This document shows, in pieces, positions 37,540-44,996 of a stretch of 64,000 nucleotides of DNA (the stretch's first letter is position 1; every line of letters begins with the position of its first letter). Below the pieces are notes generated by a model that saw nothing but the letters and a program-made list of their open reading frames with translations, was not told the DNA's origin and did not search any database. A program made the position numbers and the translations under genes. Location of the stretch: positions 2,232,001 to 2,296,000 of the forward strand of contig NZ_FNKB01000001.1 in assembly GCF_900102345.1 (NCBI RefSeq), read 5' to 3'. The DNA is from Leucobacter chromiiresistens. Lineage in GTDB: Bacteria; Actinomycetota; Actinomycetes; Actinomycetales; Microbacteriaceae.

Positions 37540-38667
37540 TCATCGCTGGTCACGGCGCTGCGGGAGCACGACCGTGACCGCGAGGCCGCCCGCGTCGCGC
37601 TGGGCGACGCGCAACTCGGCGCCGTGGCGATCGACGATGGATTTCACGATCGCGAGGCCGAGCCCGTGGCCCTCGGCCGACGTGCGCCGCGGACGGAAGA
37701 GCGGTTCGGTCAGCTTCGCCAGATCCGACTCGTCGATCCGGCCCCCGGAATTCTCGACCTCCACCCACGACCCGTCCGCGTCCTCCCCGGTGCGCACTCG
37801 GATGTACCCGCGCGAGTCGTTGTGGCGGTGCGCGTTCTGCAGCAGATTGTCGAGCAGGAGAGCCATCAGCGGGGCCTCGGCCAGCGCGGGCGCGGGGAGG
37901 AGCTCGGTGACGGGAGCGAACCCTGCTCCCGCTGCCGACCGCCGCGCGATCGCCTCGCCGGCGAGCTGCGCCAGATCGACGGCGCCGAGCTTCGCCGTCG
38001 CCGTCTCCAGCGCCGTGAGCGTGAGGAGCGCCTGCACGAGCTCGATGCTCCGATCGTTGTTGCTGCGGACGCCCGCGATCAGCTCGGCCTCCGAGATCGC
38101 AGCCGGGTGCGCATCCGCGATCTCCAGCATCGTCTTCGTCGCCGTCAGCGGGGTGCGGAGCTCGTGCGCGGCGTTCGCGGTGAACCGGGTGTGGGCCTCG
38201 AAGACGCGCTGCAGGCGGTCGAGGGTCAGGTCGAAGGTCTGCGCCAGATCCGACACCTCGTCGCGCGGGCCCTGCAACCGGATGCGGTACCCGAGATCGC
38301 CCTCCCCCGCGCGACGCGCGGCCTCGTTGATGCGGCTCAGCGGTTGCAGCATCCGCCCCGAGATCATCCATCCGGCCCACGCGGCGATCGCGGTGAGCGC
38401 GACGAGGGCCAGGAGTCCGACGCGCAGAATGAACTCGGTGACATCGGCGGGGCTCGCGATCACGAACAGCATGCTCTGCTCATCGGCGGGGAGGCTCGTG
38501 TCGGCGCCGTCCGGGATCGGGATGTCGTAATACGGCACGTAGGTCATGAACAGCCAGATGAGCGCCAGCATCAGTGCGCCCGAGCCGAACCCGATCGCTC
38601 CGAACGCGACCGTGAGCCGGGCGCGGAACGGCAAGCGCGGCGCACTCCGCCGCTCACTCCTCGGCAT
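37540..38667 (-). CDS. Sensor histidine kinase
   Basis: A 375-residue membrane kinase: two helices (VAFGAIGFGSGALMLALIWLF and a second at about 85-105) around an extracytoplasmic loop of about 45 residues, a HAMP linker (MLQPLSRINEAARRAGEGD), dimerisation box FTANAAHELRTPLTAT with the phosphorylated His, and the ATPase domain with N box DNLLQNAHRHND and G box GHGLGLAIVKS. ATG at 38667 is used; a GTG lies three bases earlier. It overlaps the regulator gene by 14 bases, so it is coupled to it. Both are divergent from the lipoprotein-MacAB-like operon, the likely target. Confidence 0.93.
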   Translation of the reverse strand: MPRSERRSAPRLPFRARLTVAFGAIGFGSGALMLALIWLFMTYVPYYDIPIPDGADTSLPADEQSMLFVIASPADVTEFILRVGLLALVALTAIAAWAGWMISGRMLQPLSRINEAARRAGEGDLGYRIRLQGPRDEVSDLAQTFDLTLDRLQRVFEAHTRFTANAAHELRTPLTATKTMLEIADAHPAAISEAELIAGVRSNNDRSIELVQALLTLTALETATAKLGAVDLAQLAGEAIARRSAAGAGFAPVTELLPAPALAEAPLMALLLDNLLQNAHRHNDSRGYIRVRTGEDADGSWVEVENSGGRIDESDLAKLTEPLFRPRRTSAEGHGLGLAIVKSIVDRHGAELRVAQRDAGGLAVTVVLPQRRDQR

Positions 38668-39322
38668 CACGCATCCGGTATCCGCCTCCCAGCACCGTCA
38701 CGATCGCGTCGGGCGACCCGAGCTTCCTCCGCAGCGTGGAGACCGTCACACGCACCGAATTCGTGAATGGGTTCGCGTTCTCGTCCCACGCCTTCTCCAG
38801 CAGCCTCTCGGCGCTGATCACGCCGCCGCGCGATTTCATAAGCACCTCGAGCACGGCGAACTCCTTCGGCGTGACGCGGATCGGAACGCCGCGGCGCCGC
38901 ACCGTGCGGCGGAAGATGTCGAGCTCCACATCGCCGGCGGTCAGCGTCGGCGGCACCGCATCGGCGCGGCGACGGCCGAGCGCGCGCAGGCGGGCGACGA
39001 GCTCGCCGAACTCGAAGGGCTTCGGGAGGTAGTCGTCGGCGCCCTTCTCGAACCCCGTGATGCGATCCGCCAGCGTGTCCGAGGCCGTCAGCATGAGAAT
39101 GCCCGGGGTCGGGGTGCGGTCGACGAGGCGCGCGCACACGTCGTCGCCGTGCATTCCCGGAAGGTCTCGGTCGAGCACGAGCGCGTCGTACTCGGTGACC
39201 TCGGTCGCGTGCACCGCGTCGATGCCGTCGGTGACGAGATCGACGACGAAGCCCTCGAGCGAGAGCCCCTGGCGCAGCACCCGGCCCAGCGCGGCGTCGT
39301 CCTCCACCAGCAGTACCCGCAT
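38654..39322 (-). CDS. OmpR/PhoB-family response regulator
   Basis: A 222-residue regulator: receiver domain with acidic pocket VEDDA, phosphoacceptor Asp in LVLDRDLPGMHGDD and Lys in DYLPKPF, then a winged-helix DNA-binding domain (LTAGDVELDIFRRTVRRRG, TPKEFAVLEVLMKSRGGVISAERLLEKAWDE, SVRVTVSTLRRKLG). AGGAGG precedes the ATG by seven bases. Likely binds the direct repeats in the divergent promoter region and activates the efflux-type operon; this is inference from position and motif. Confidence 0.94.
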   Translation of the reverse strand: MRVLLVEDDAALGRVLRQGLSLEGFVVDLVTDGIDAVHATEVTEYDALVLDRDLPGMHGDDVCARLVDRTPTPGILMLTASDTLADRITGFEKGADDYLPKPFEFGELVARLRALGRRRADAVPPTLTAGDVELDIFRRTVRRRGVPIRVTPKEFAVLEVLMKSRGGVISAERLLEKAWDENANPFTNSVRVTVSTLRRKLGSPDAIVTVLGGGYRMRDAEE

Positions 39323-39355
39323 TCCATACCTCCTGACCCGAGTCAACCAGACGGC

Positions 39356-39388
39356 GGTTAAAGGGAGGGTAAAAGTGAAACTTACGCT
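39356..39388 (+). promoter_or_regulatory. Direct-repeat operator overlapping the -35 of the lipoprotein-MacAB operon
   Basis: GGTTAAA (39356-39362) and GGGTAAA (39367-39373) are 11 bp apart, as OmpR/PhoB-family half-sites are. The predicted -10 TACGCT follows at 39383-39388 with no proper -35, so the repeats occupy the place of the -35 element, the layout of promoters activated by these regulators. Transcription would start near 39395 and the next gene at 39443. Confidence 0.5.
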
Positions 39389-39442
39389 CTGGCAATGCGG
39401 CGTGCGGCGGAATGGAGTCACCCGTTCACGAAGGAGGAATCC

Positions 39443-39961
39443 ATGTTCACGAAATCCACGCCCAGTCGACGGATCGCGGCGCTCGCCGCGGTGATGACGG
39501 TGGCCGGCGCCTGGCTGCTCCCCGGCTGCTCCGCAGCCGACCCCGAAACCGACGCCGCGGCATCCCGATCCGCATCCGAGACAGCGCCCGAGGGCCGCAC
39601 CGCCGAGCACGCGGAGCGCGCATTCGTCGAGTGGCAGCTGCAGTACGCGTCGTGCATGCGCGAGCAGGGGTTCGACGTCCCCGACCCCAGCGGCTCGTCG
39701 AGCGAATCGCTGTCCATCCCCGACGATCTCGACGCCTACGAAGCCGCGTCCGAGCGGTGCATCGGCGATCTCGGCGCACCCCCGTCGGCCACCGGTCAGG
39801 ATCCGAAGGAGGTGCACGAGCGCGACGTCGCCCTGGTGGCCTGCCTGAGGGAGAACGGCGTGCGCGTCGACGATCCGGCGGTCGGCGAGCCCGTGCAGAT
39901 CCCGGAGTCGGCTCCCGGCGAGCTGCTCGAGAAGTGCTTCGCCGAGGCGGGGGCCGCGTGA
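39443..39961 (+). CDS. Cysteine-containing lipoprotein with two CxREnG repeats
   Basis: A 172-residue lipoprotein: signal peptide with lipobox WLLPGC, acylated Cys at residue 29. The mature part has a Ser/Ala-rich linker and then two similar blocks, SCMREQGFDVPDP and ACLRENGVRVDDP, each ending in an alpha-helical segment with a further Cys (SERCIGDLG; LEKCFAEAG), so four cysteines could make two disulfides. Similar proteins accompany membrane-fusion and MacB-like genes in actinobacteria, but no function is established to my knowledge. Strong AAGGAGG ribosome binding site. Its stop overlaps the next ATG by one base. Confidence 0.85.
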   Translation: MFTKSTPSRRIAALAAVMTVAGAWLLPGCSAADPETDAAASRSASETAPEGRTAEHAERAFVEWQLQYASCMREQGFDVPDPSGSSSESLSIPDDLDAYEAASERCIGDLGAPPSATGQDPKEVHERDVALVACLRENGVRVDDPAVGEPVQIPESAPGELLEKCFAEAGAA

Positions 39962-41031
39962 TGCCCCGGAAGCCCCGCCTGCGATCCGCAGCCATCGGTC
40001 TGTCGTTCCTCGCGGTTCTGGCCGGAGGGCTGGTGGCTGCGAAAGCACTGTCGTCCGCGCCGGTGTCCGCCGAGACACCGGCGCAGGCGTCGAGCGCGGC
40101 GACCGCGCCCGTCGTCTCCGGGCCGCTGACGTTCACCACGCGTTCCAACGGCAAGGTCGAGTTCGCCGACCCGCGCGAGGTGCGCTCGGAGCTCGCCGGG
40201 GTGCTCAACGGCATTCCCGATACCGGGGAGATCGTGGAGCAGGGCCAGCAGCTCTTCCGCGTCGCCGATCGCCCCGTGGTGCTGCTGCTCGGCGACCTGC
40301 CGATGTGGAGGGACTTCGCACCCGGCATGACCGACGGCGCCGACGTCGAGCAGCTCAAGCGCAATCTCGCGGATCTCGGCTTCTTCGACGGCGACATCGA
40401 TGGCACCTACTCATGGCACGCGCAGCAGGCGGTGATGGCCTGGCAGAAGAGCGTGGGCCTCGCGCAGGATGCCGTCGTGCCGCGGGGCCGGATCGTGTTC
40501 CTGCCGCACGCCGTGCGCGTCGGCGACCGGAAGGTGGGGCTCGGCGCTGATCTCGCCCCCGGCACGGTCGTCTACGCGGCGAGTCGCGACACCGTCGTGG
40601 TCTCCACGACGGTTCCCGTCGCCGACCGGGAGGCGGTGGTCGTCGGCTCGGAGGTCGCCGTCGTGCTCCCCGGCGGGGAGTCCGTGACGGGGAGGGTCGC
40701 CTCGGTCGGAGAACCGCGCAGCGAGGAGGACTCGTCGGGCAAGTCGCACATCGTGGTGCCGGTGGTCGTCACGCCGGTCGACCAGAGCGCCGCACTGCCG
40801 CACGCCTCGCTGCCGGCGCAGGTCACGTTCTCGCGCAGCACCGAGGAGTCCGTGCTGCAGGTGCCCGTCTCGGCGCTGCTCGCCGTCGATGCGGGAGCGT
40901 ACGCGGTCGAGGTCGCGGGTGATGACGGCGTGCGCTCCGTTCCCGTCGAACTCGGCCGGTTCGCCGACGGCAAGGTCGAGATCGTGGGCGGCGACCTCCA
41001 CGAGGGCGACGAAGTGGTGATCGCCGAATGA
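39961..41031 (+). CDS. Membrane-fusion/periplasmic adaptor protein with peptidoglycan-binding domain
   Basis: A 356-residue exported protein with an N-terminal membrane anchor (AAIGLSFLAVLAGGLVAAKAL). In the middle is a peptidoglycan-binding type 1 domain (VEQLKRNLADLGFFDGDIDGTYSWHAQQAVMAWQKSVGL, residues about 122-160); around it are beta-barrel segments of the HlyD/MacA adaptor type (GEIVEQGQQLFRVADRPVV, and later VTGRVASVG and LQVPVSALLAV). Together with the next two genes it forms a MacAB-like export or lipid-handling system anchored to the wall. GTG at 39958 is an alternative start. Confidence 0.85.
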   Translation: MPRKPRLRSAAIGLSFLAVLAGGLVAAKALSSAPVSAETPAQASSAATAPVVSGPLTFTTRSNGKVEFADPREVRSELAGVLNGIPDTGEIVEQGQQLFRVADRPVVLLLGDLPMWRDFAPGMTDGADVEQLKRNLADLGFFDGDIDGTYSWHAQQAVMAWQKSVGLAQDAVVPRGRIVFLPHAVRVGDRKVGLGADLAPGTVVYAASRDTVVVSTTVPVADREAVVVGSEVAVVLPGGESVTGRVASVGEPRSEEDSSGKSHIVVPVVVTPVDQSAALPHASLPAQVTFSRSTEESVLQVPVSALLAVDAGAYAVEVAGDDGVRSVPVELGRFADGKVEIVGGDLHEGDEVVIAE

Positions 41032-41714
41032 GCACCGTGATCGAACTCGCAGACGTGACGCGCACGTACGGTTCGCCGCCCGTGCAGGCTCTCCGCGGCG
41101 TGTCTCTGCGCGTCTCCCGAGGCGAGCTGATCGCGATCGTGGGCCCGAGCGGTTCCGGCAAGTCGACGCTGCTCAACATCCTCGGATCGCTCGACCGCCC
41201 GACCACGGGAAGCGCGGTGATCGGCAGCGTCGACATCGCGGCGCTGAGCGACGACCAGCTGGCGGCGATGCGGGCCTACGAGCTCGGCTTCGTCTTCCAG
41301 CAGTTCCACCTCTCCCCGGGGCGCACGGCCGTCGAGAACGTGTCGGACGGCCTGCTCTACCAGGGGGTCGCACGCGGCGAACGGCTGCGCCGCGCCGCCG
41401 GCGCCCTCGCCTCCGTCGGCCTCGGGCACCGCCAGGCGAACATGCCCCACCAGCTGTCGGGCGGCGAACGGCAGCGCGTGGCCATCGCGCGCGCGATCGT
41501 CGGGAACCCGACGGTGTTCCTCGCCGACGAGCCGACCGGCGCCCTCGATTCGCGCTCGGGCGCGGGCATCGTCGCATTGCTCCGCGAGCTCAACGACGCG
41601 GGCACCACGGTGATCATCATCACGCACGATGCGGAGCTGGCACGGCGTTTTCCGCGCCGCATCCGCATCGTCGACGGCGAGATCGTGAGCGACGAGACCG
41701 GAGACGTCTCGTGA
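41028..41714 (+). CDS. MacB/LolD-type ABC transporter ATPase
   Basis: A 228-residue ATPase with Walker A GPSGSGKSTLLNIL, Q-loop FVFQQFHLSPGRTAVENV, signature LSGGERQRVAIARAI, and Walker B VFLADEPTGALD. The lid sequence SRSGAGIVALLRELNDAGTTVIIITHD is that of the type VII (MacB/LolCDE/FtsEX-like) mechanotransmission ATPases. ATG overlaps the adaptor stop (ATGA) and the stop overlaps the permease GTG. Acts with the following permease. Confidence 0.95.
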   Translation: MSTVIELADVTRTYGSPPVQALRGVSLRVSRGELIAIVGPSGSGKSTLLNILGSLDRPTTGSAVIGSVDIAALSDDQLAAMRAYELGFVFQQFHLSPGRTAVENVSDGLLYQGVARGERLRRAAGALASVGLGHRQANMPHQLSGGERQRVAIARAIVGNPTVFLADEPTGALDSRSGAGIVALLRELNDAGTTVIIITHDAELARRFPRRIRIVDGEIVSDETGDVS

Positions 41715-42895
41715 TCGCCTCGCGGCTGCGCTCGGCCGACGCGCTGCGGCTGGGCGGCACGGGGCTGCGGGCCCGACCGCTGCGAGCGGTGCTCTCGGCG
41801 CTCGGCATTGCGATCGGCATCGCGGCGATGGTCGCGGTCGTCGGCATATCGTCGTCGAGCCAGGCGCGCCTGAACGCGGAGTTCGACCGCCTCGGCACGA
41901 ACCTGCTGACGGTCACCGCCGGGGAGGACCTCTTCGGGGCCGAGACCGAGCTCCCGGGGAGCGCAGTCGAGGCCGTCGAGCGCCTGCCCGGGGTCACCGA
42001 CGTGTCGGCGCTGGCGCGGCTGACCGGAGTGACGGTCTACCGCAACGCCCTCGTCGACGCCGCCGAGTCGAAGGGGCTCGGCGTGGCGGCGGCCGACCTC
42101 GGGCTGCTCTCCGCGGTCGGAGGGGAGGTGCGGAAGGGGCGCTGGCTGAACGAGGCGACCGCGCGCTTCCCAGCCGTCGTGCTGGGTGCCGTCGCCGCGG
42201 AGCGCCTCGGCATCGTATCCGTCGGCTTGCAGGTGCACATCGGCGGAAGCTCCTACACGGTCGTCGGCGTGCTCGATCCGGTCCCGCTCGTTCCCGACAT
42301 CGATTCGCTCGCCCTGATGGGCGGGCACCAGGCGTCGGCCGAACTCGGGTGGCAGGGATCCCCGACGGCGCTCTACGAGCGCTCGACGGATGCGGAAGTG
42401 CCGCGCCTGCGCGAGCTGCTGCCGTCTGCCGTGAACCCCGAGAACCCGGCCGGCGTCGCGGTGAGCCGCCCCTCCGACTCGCTCGCCGCCCGCTACGCCG
42501 CCGATCAGACCTTCACCGGTCTCCTGGTGGGCCTCGGCTCGATCGCGCTGCTCGTGGGCGGAATCGGCGTCGCGAACACGATGATCATCTCGGTCATCGA
42601 GCGCCGCCACGAGATCGGGCTGCGGCGCGCGCTCGGAGCGACGCGCACGCACATCCGGGTGCAGTTCCTTCTGGAGGCGCTGATCCTGTCATCGCTCGGA
42701 GGGGCGGCGGGAGCCGTCATCGGGGGCGTCGTGACGTGGATCGTCGCATGGTCGAACGACTGGCCCATGTCCGTGCCGCCCGCGCTGTTCGCCGCGGCCA
42801 TCGGCGGCACCGCACTCATCGGAGCGATCGCGGGGCTCTACCCCGCCATTCGTGCATCGCTCCTCTCCCCCACGGCCGCACTGACGGCCGTGTGA
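41711..42895 (+). CDS. MacB-like ABC transporter permease
   Basis: A 394-residue permease of the type VII ABC group: one N-terminal helix (LRAVLSALGIAIGIAAMVAVVGI), a large extracytoplasmic domain of about 220 residues, then three helices near the C terminus (LLVGLGSIALLVGGIGVANTMIISV, LEALILSSLGGAAGAVIGGV and a last GTALIGAIAGLYPA). ERRHEIGLRRALGATRTHIRVQFLLEA is the family's coupling motif. These systems do not shuttle lipids through the membrane but move substrate outside by mechanical work. The substrate (antimicrobial peptide, lipid, lipoprotein) is unknown. A strong hairpin terminator follows. Confidence 0.93.
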   Translation: MIASRLRSADALRLGGTGLRARPLRAVLSALGIAIGIAAMVAVVGISSSSQARLNAEFDRLGTNLLTVTAGEDLFGAETELPGSAVEAVERLPGVTDVSALARLTGVTVYRNALVDAAESKGLGVAAADLGLLSAVGGEVRKGRWLNEATARFPAVVLGAVAAERLGIVSVGLQVHIGGSSYTVVGVLDPVPLVPDIDSLALMGGHQASAELGWQGSPTALYERSTDAEVPRLRELLPSAVNPENPAGVAVSRPSDSLAARYAADQTFTGLLVGLGSIALLVGGIGVANTMIISVIERRHEIGLRRALGATRTHIRVQFLLEALILSSLGGAAGAVIGGVVTWIVAWSNDWPMSVPPALFAAAIGGTALIGAIAGLYPAIRASLLSPTAALTAV

Positions 42896-42899
42896 GTGC

Positions 42900-42939
42900 A
42901 CGGCGTGCGGCGGCGACCCGAGTCGCCGTCGCACGCCGT
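42900..42939 (+). terminator. Terminator after the MacAB-like operon
   Basis: ACGGCGTGCG-CGGCGA pairs with TCGCCG-CGCACGCCGT around a CCCGAG loop, with one bulged base on each arm, five bases past the permease stop. Confidence 0.7.
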
Positions 42940-43036
42940 CGTCGGCTCCCGGCGGGAGAGCGCGGACGACCCCGAAAGCCGGAGGCGGCGATCCGCGCCC
43001 GCTGCGCAGCGGATGGGAGGATCGGAGGAGATGAAG

Positions 43037-43109
43037 TGGGCGATACCAGACTCGAACTGATGACCTCTTCCGTGTGAAGGAAGCGCGCTACCAACTGCGC
43101 CAATCGCCC
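43037..43109 (-). tRNA. tRNA-Val (CAC)
   Basis: Minus strand: GGGCGAT/ATCGCCC acceptor, discriminator A, anticodon loop TTCACAC within stem CTTCC/GGAAG giving CAC, T arm ATCAGTTCGAGTCTGGT. It is closely related in sequence to tRNA-Val(GAC) 1.5 kb away on the other strand. Confidence 0.94.
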
Positions 43110-43228
43110 GTCTGCACGCCCGCGAACCCGAGAGTTCCGCGTCCGTGCCAACCTGAATGATCATACACGGATCGCGCACCCCCTCGCGCACCTCCGGCGA
43201 GCAGCGGCGGGTTTTCGCCGATCGTCGG

Positions 43229-44248
43229 TCACTCGTCCGGGCGTGTCGTGATCGGGGCGAGATCGCTGTCGAGATGCTCGTCGAGCTCCGCGCTCAATTC
43301 GCCGAGCGCTTCGAGCTCGCTGCGCAGCTCGTTGTACTGATCGATGTCCGCCTGCAGCGCCGCGAGCTCCGCGTCGATGGCCGCGCGCCGCTGCTGCAGG
43401 CCGTCCGAGTCGCGCTGCAGGCGATCCGGATCGTCGCGATACTCGTCGCGCTCGATGCGGGCCTTGTACGAGCTGGCATCGGCGTTGAAGGCCTCCACCG
43501 CACCGACGTATGTCGACTTCCGCTCCTCCACGTCGTCGCGCAACTCGGCCATCTCCTGCTGCAGCGCATCGACCTGGCTCTGCAGGTCGTTGAACACGGT
43601 GACGTACCGCTCGAAGTCGTCGACGACGGCCGCTCGGTCGGCGAACCACTGCCTGTAGTGCTCCTCCAGCCAGGGCGGCAGATCGCGCATCTCGGTGCCG
43701 AGCACGGAGTGGAGCTCGTTGGCGAATGAGGTCTCCGGGAGGTGCTCGTACACGCTCATCCGCTCCTCGAGGTCGGGGTGCGACGGCGCGAGATCCTCGT
43801 ACACGCCGCGCAGGCGCGAGGCGAGCAGCGAGCGGTCGCCCTCCCCCATGCGATGGAAGGCGGCGTGCAGGAGCTCGTGCGCGGCGGTGATCTCGACCAC
43901 CCCGCTCACCCGCTCGTCCGTGACGTCGAAGAGGTGGATGCGGTCGGCCGTGTAGCAGCCGAGCACGTGACCCTGCTCGGAGTGATCGACCTCCGCGCAC
44001 TGCTCGTTGAAGTGCTGACTGCCGTCGACCGTGGGGTGCGTCGCGAGGAAGATGCGCCGACCCGCATCGGTCAGGTCGAGATCGTCGGCCAGTGCGCTCA
44101 CCCGAGGCGTCATCTCGTAGTTCGCCCCCGCAAGATGGTCGCTGATCTCCTGCCGGAACATGACGGCGGCGACGGCGACGGCGACCACGGCGAGGAACAC
44201 GGTGAAGCCGATCCATCGCTTCGCGACCGCCGCCGCCCCTTCAGCCAT
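43229..44248 (-). CDS. Membrane-anchored HExxH (putative zinc peptidase) coiled-coil protein
   Basis: A 339-residue protein I do not recognise. It has one N-terminal membrane helix (residues 11-30) and an exported domain with two cysteines (84 and 98, likely a disulfide) and a perfect gluzincin motif AAHELLHAAF (HELLH at 124-128). A FANELHSVLGTE segment (Glu178) could supply the third zinc ligand. From about residue 205 to 325 it forms a long coiled coil rich in Glu, Gln, Leu and Ala. No partner gene is obvious: tRNAs lie on both sides. GATACT eight bases before the ATG suggests a leaderless or nearly leaderless transcript. It may be a peptidase acting at the cell surface; activity is inferred from the motif only. 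Confidence 0.75.
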   Translation of the reverse strand: MAEGAAAVAKRWIGFTVFLAVVAVAVAAVMFRQEISDHLAGANYEMTPRVSALADDLDLTDAGRRIFLATHPTVDGSQHFNEQCAEVDHSEQGHVLGCYTADRIHLFDVTDERVSGVVEITAAHELLHAAFHRMGEGDRSLLASRLRGVYEDLAPSHPDLEERMSVYEHLPETSFANELHSVLGTEMRDLPPWLEEHYRQWFADRAAVVDDFERYVTVFNDLQSQVDALQQEMAELRDDVEERKSTYVGAVEAFNADASSYKARIERDEYRDDPDRLQRDSDGLQQRRAAIDAELAALQADIDQYNELRSELEALGELSAELDEHLDSDLAPITTRPDE

Positions 44249-44256
44249 GGGACAAC

Positions 44257-44262
44257 AGTATC
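44257..44262 (-). promoter_or_regulatory. -10 hexamer upstream of the HExxH protein gene
   Basis: GATACT on the minus strand, eight bases before the ATG at 44248, with no Shine-Dalgarno. Confidence 0.35.
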
Positions 44263-44351
44263 CGCGCCCGTCTGCGCCGGGGAGAAAAGTTACGAGATCC
44301 GCTTCGATACGCGGCTGCAGAGGGCGGCGCGCCCGGGAGTAACGCCCCGAT

Positions 44352-44380
44352 TTGCACCCCCGGCAAGGCTTCCCTATAGT
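44352..44380 (+). promoter_or_regulatory. Promoter of the tRNA-Gly/Cys/Val operon
   Basis: TTGCAC, a 17-base spacer and TATAGT: the best sigma-70-type promoter in the window, 28 bases before tRNA-Gly(GCC). Confidence 0.7.
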
Positions 44381-44407
44381 TATTCAGGTCGCGGCAATGC
44401 GGCGGAA

Positions 44408-44480
44408 TGCGGATGTAGCGCAGTTGGTAGCGCATCACCTTGCCAAGGTGAGGGTCGCGAGTTCGAGTCTCGTCATCCGC
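44408..44480 (+). tRNA. tRNA-Gly (GCC)
   Basis: GCGGATG/CATCCGC acceptor with discriminator U, D arm GCGC...GCGC type, anticodon loop TTGCCAA, T arm GCGAGTTCGAGTCTCGT. First tRNA of a three-tRNA operon. Confidence 0.95.
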
Positions 44481-44523
44481 TCTGGTACCGGGCCCGCCCG
44501 GTAACTTATGGTAACAAAACTAC

Positions 44524-44594
44524 GGTGGCGTGGCCGAGAGGCGAGGCAGCGGCCTGCAAAGCCGTATACACGGGTTCGAATCCCGTCGCCACCT
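44524..44594 (+). tRNA. tRNA-Cys (GCA)
   Basis: GGTGGCG/CGCCACC acceptor with discriminator U, anticodon loop CTGCAAA within CGGC/GCCG, T arm CGGGTTCGAATCCCG. 43 bases after tRNA-Gly. Confidence 0.95.
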
Positions 44595-44621
44595 CGCTTC
44601 ACAACTGAATAGCCTGAACAG

Positions 44622-44693
44622 GCGCGATTGGCGCAGCGGTAGCGCGCTTCCCTGACACGGAAGAGGTCACTGGTTCGATCCCAGTATCGCGCA
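44622..44693 (+). tRNA. tRNA-Val (GAC)
   Basis: GCGCGAT/ATCGCGC acceptor with discriminator A, anticodon loop CTGACAC within CTTCC/GGAAG, T arm CTGGTTCGATCCCAG. Its 3' 24 bases are copied 125 bp downstream as part of a tandem duplication. Confidence 0.95.
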
Positions 44694-44699
44694 CGGACA

Positions 44700-44725
44700 G
44701 ACCCGGCTTCGGCCGGGTCTTTTTT
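44700..44725 (+). terminator. Terminator of the tRNA operon, first copy
   Basis: GACCCGGC-TTCG-GCCGGGTC followed by six T. A classic intrinsic terminator with a stable UUCG tetraloop. Confidence 0.93.
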
Positions 44726-44794
44726 GTGCGCCCCCGCGCACCAGTGACCTCGCGGGGATCGCGAACGCGGTGCGTTCGCCCCGCGATCCCCGCG

Positions 44795-44818
44795 CTGGTT
44801 CGATCCCAGTATCGCGCA
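44795..44818 (+). pseudogene. Duplicated 3' fragment of tRNA-Val (T arm and acceptor end only)
   Basis: 24 bases identical to the tRNA-Val(GAC) 3' end, from the T stem to the discriminator. It lacks the 5' acceptor half, D arm and anticodon arm and cannot be a tRNA. Confidence 0.9.
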
Positions 44819-44824
44819 CGGACA

Positions 44825-44851
44825 GACCCGGCTTCGGCCGGGTCTTTTTTT
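44825..44851 (+). terminator. Terminator, second (duplicated) copy
   Basis: Same GACCCGGC-TTCG-GCCGGGTC hairpin 125 bp downstream of the first, now with seven T. Confidence 0.92.
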
Positions 44852-44984
44852 GTGCGCCCCCGCCCACCAGTGACCTCGCGGGGATCGCGAACGCGGTGCG
44901 TTCGCCCCGCGATCTCGTCGGCCCGAGATCCTCGCCGTCCCGAGACCGCCGCTGCGGCGGCAGCACGAGCCGACGGGGCGCGTC

Positions 44985-44990
44985 TAGGGT
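44985..44990 (+). promoter_or_regulatory. -10 hexamer of a probable leaderless promoter (methyltransferase gene)
   Basis: TAGGGT six bases before the ATG at 44997. The intervening GGAGCC could also act as a weak ribosome binding site. Confidence 0.33.
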
Positions 44991-44996
44991 GGAGCC

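Larger units (their letters stand above)
44670..44914 (+). repeat. Tandem duplication of the tRNA-Val 3' end, terminator and hairpin
   Basis: Copy 1 (44670-44788) and copy 2 (44795-44914) differ only by one extra T in the T-run and one G/C change. Each holds the last 24 bases of tRNA-Val, a terminator and a hairpin with core GCGAACGC-GGT-GCGTTCGC, itself flanked by CGCGGGGATCGCG arms. In copy 1 the outer arm CGCGATCCCCGCG (44782-44794) completes a long stem; in copy 2 it is cut short. The remaining 70 bases up to the methyltransferase gene hold only its -10 hexamer. Confidence 0.95.

Noticed and set aside
44670..44914. Genomic island attachment sites (attL/attR) at tRNA-Val
   Set aside because: The copies are only six bases apart and homologous far beyond the tRNA; no integrase or cargo lies between or nearby.
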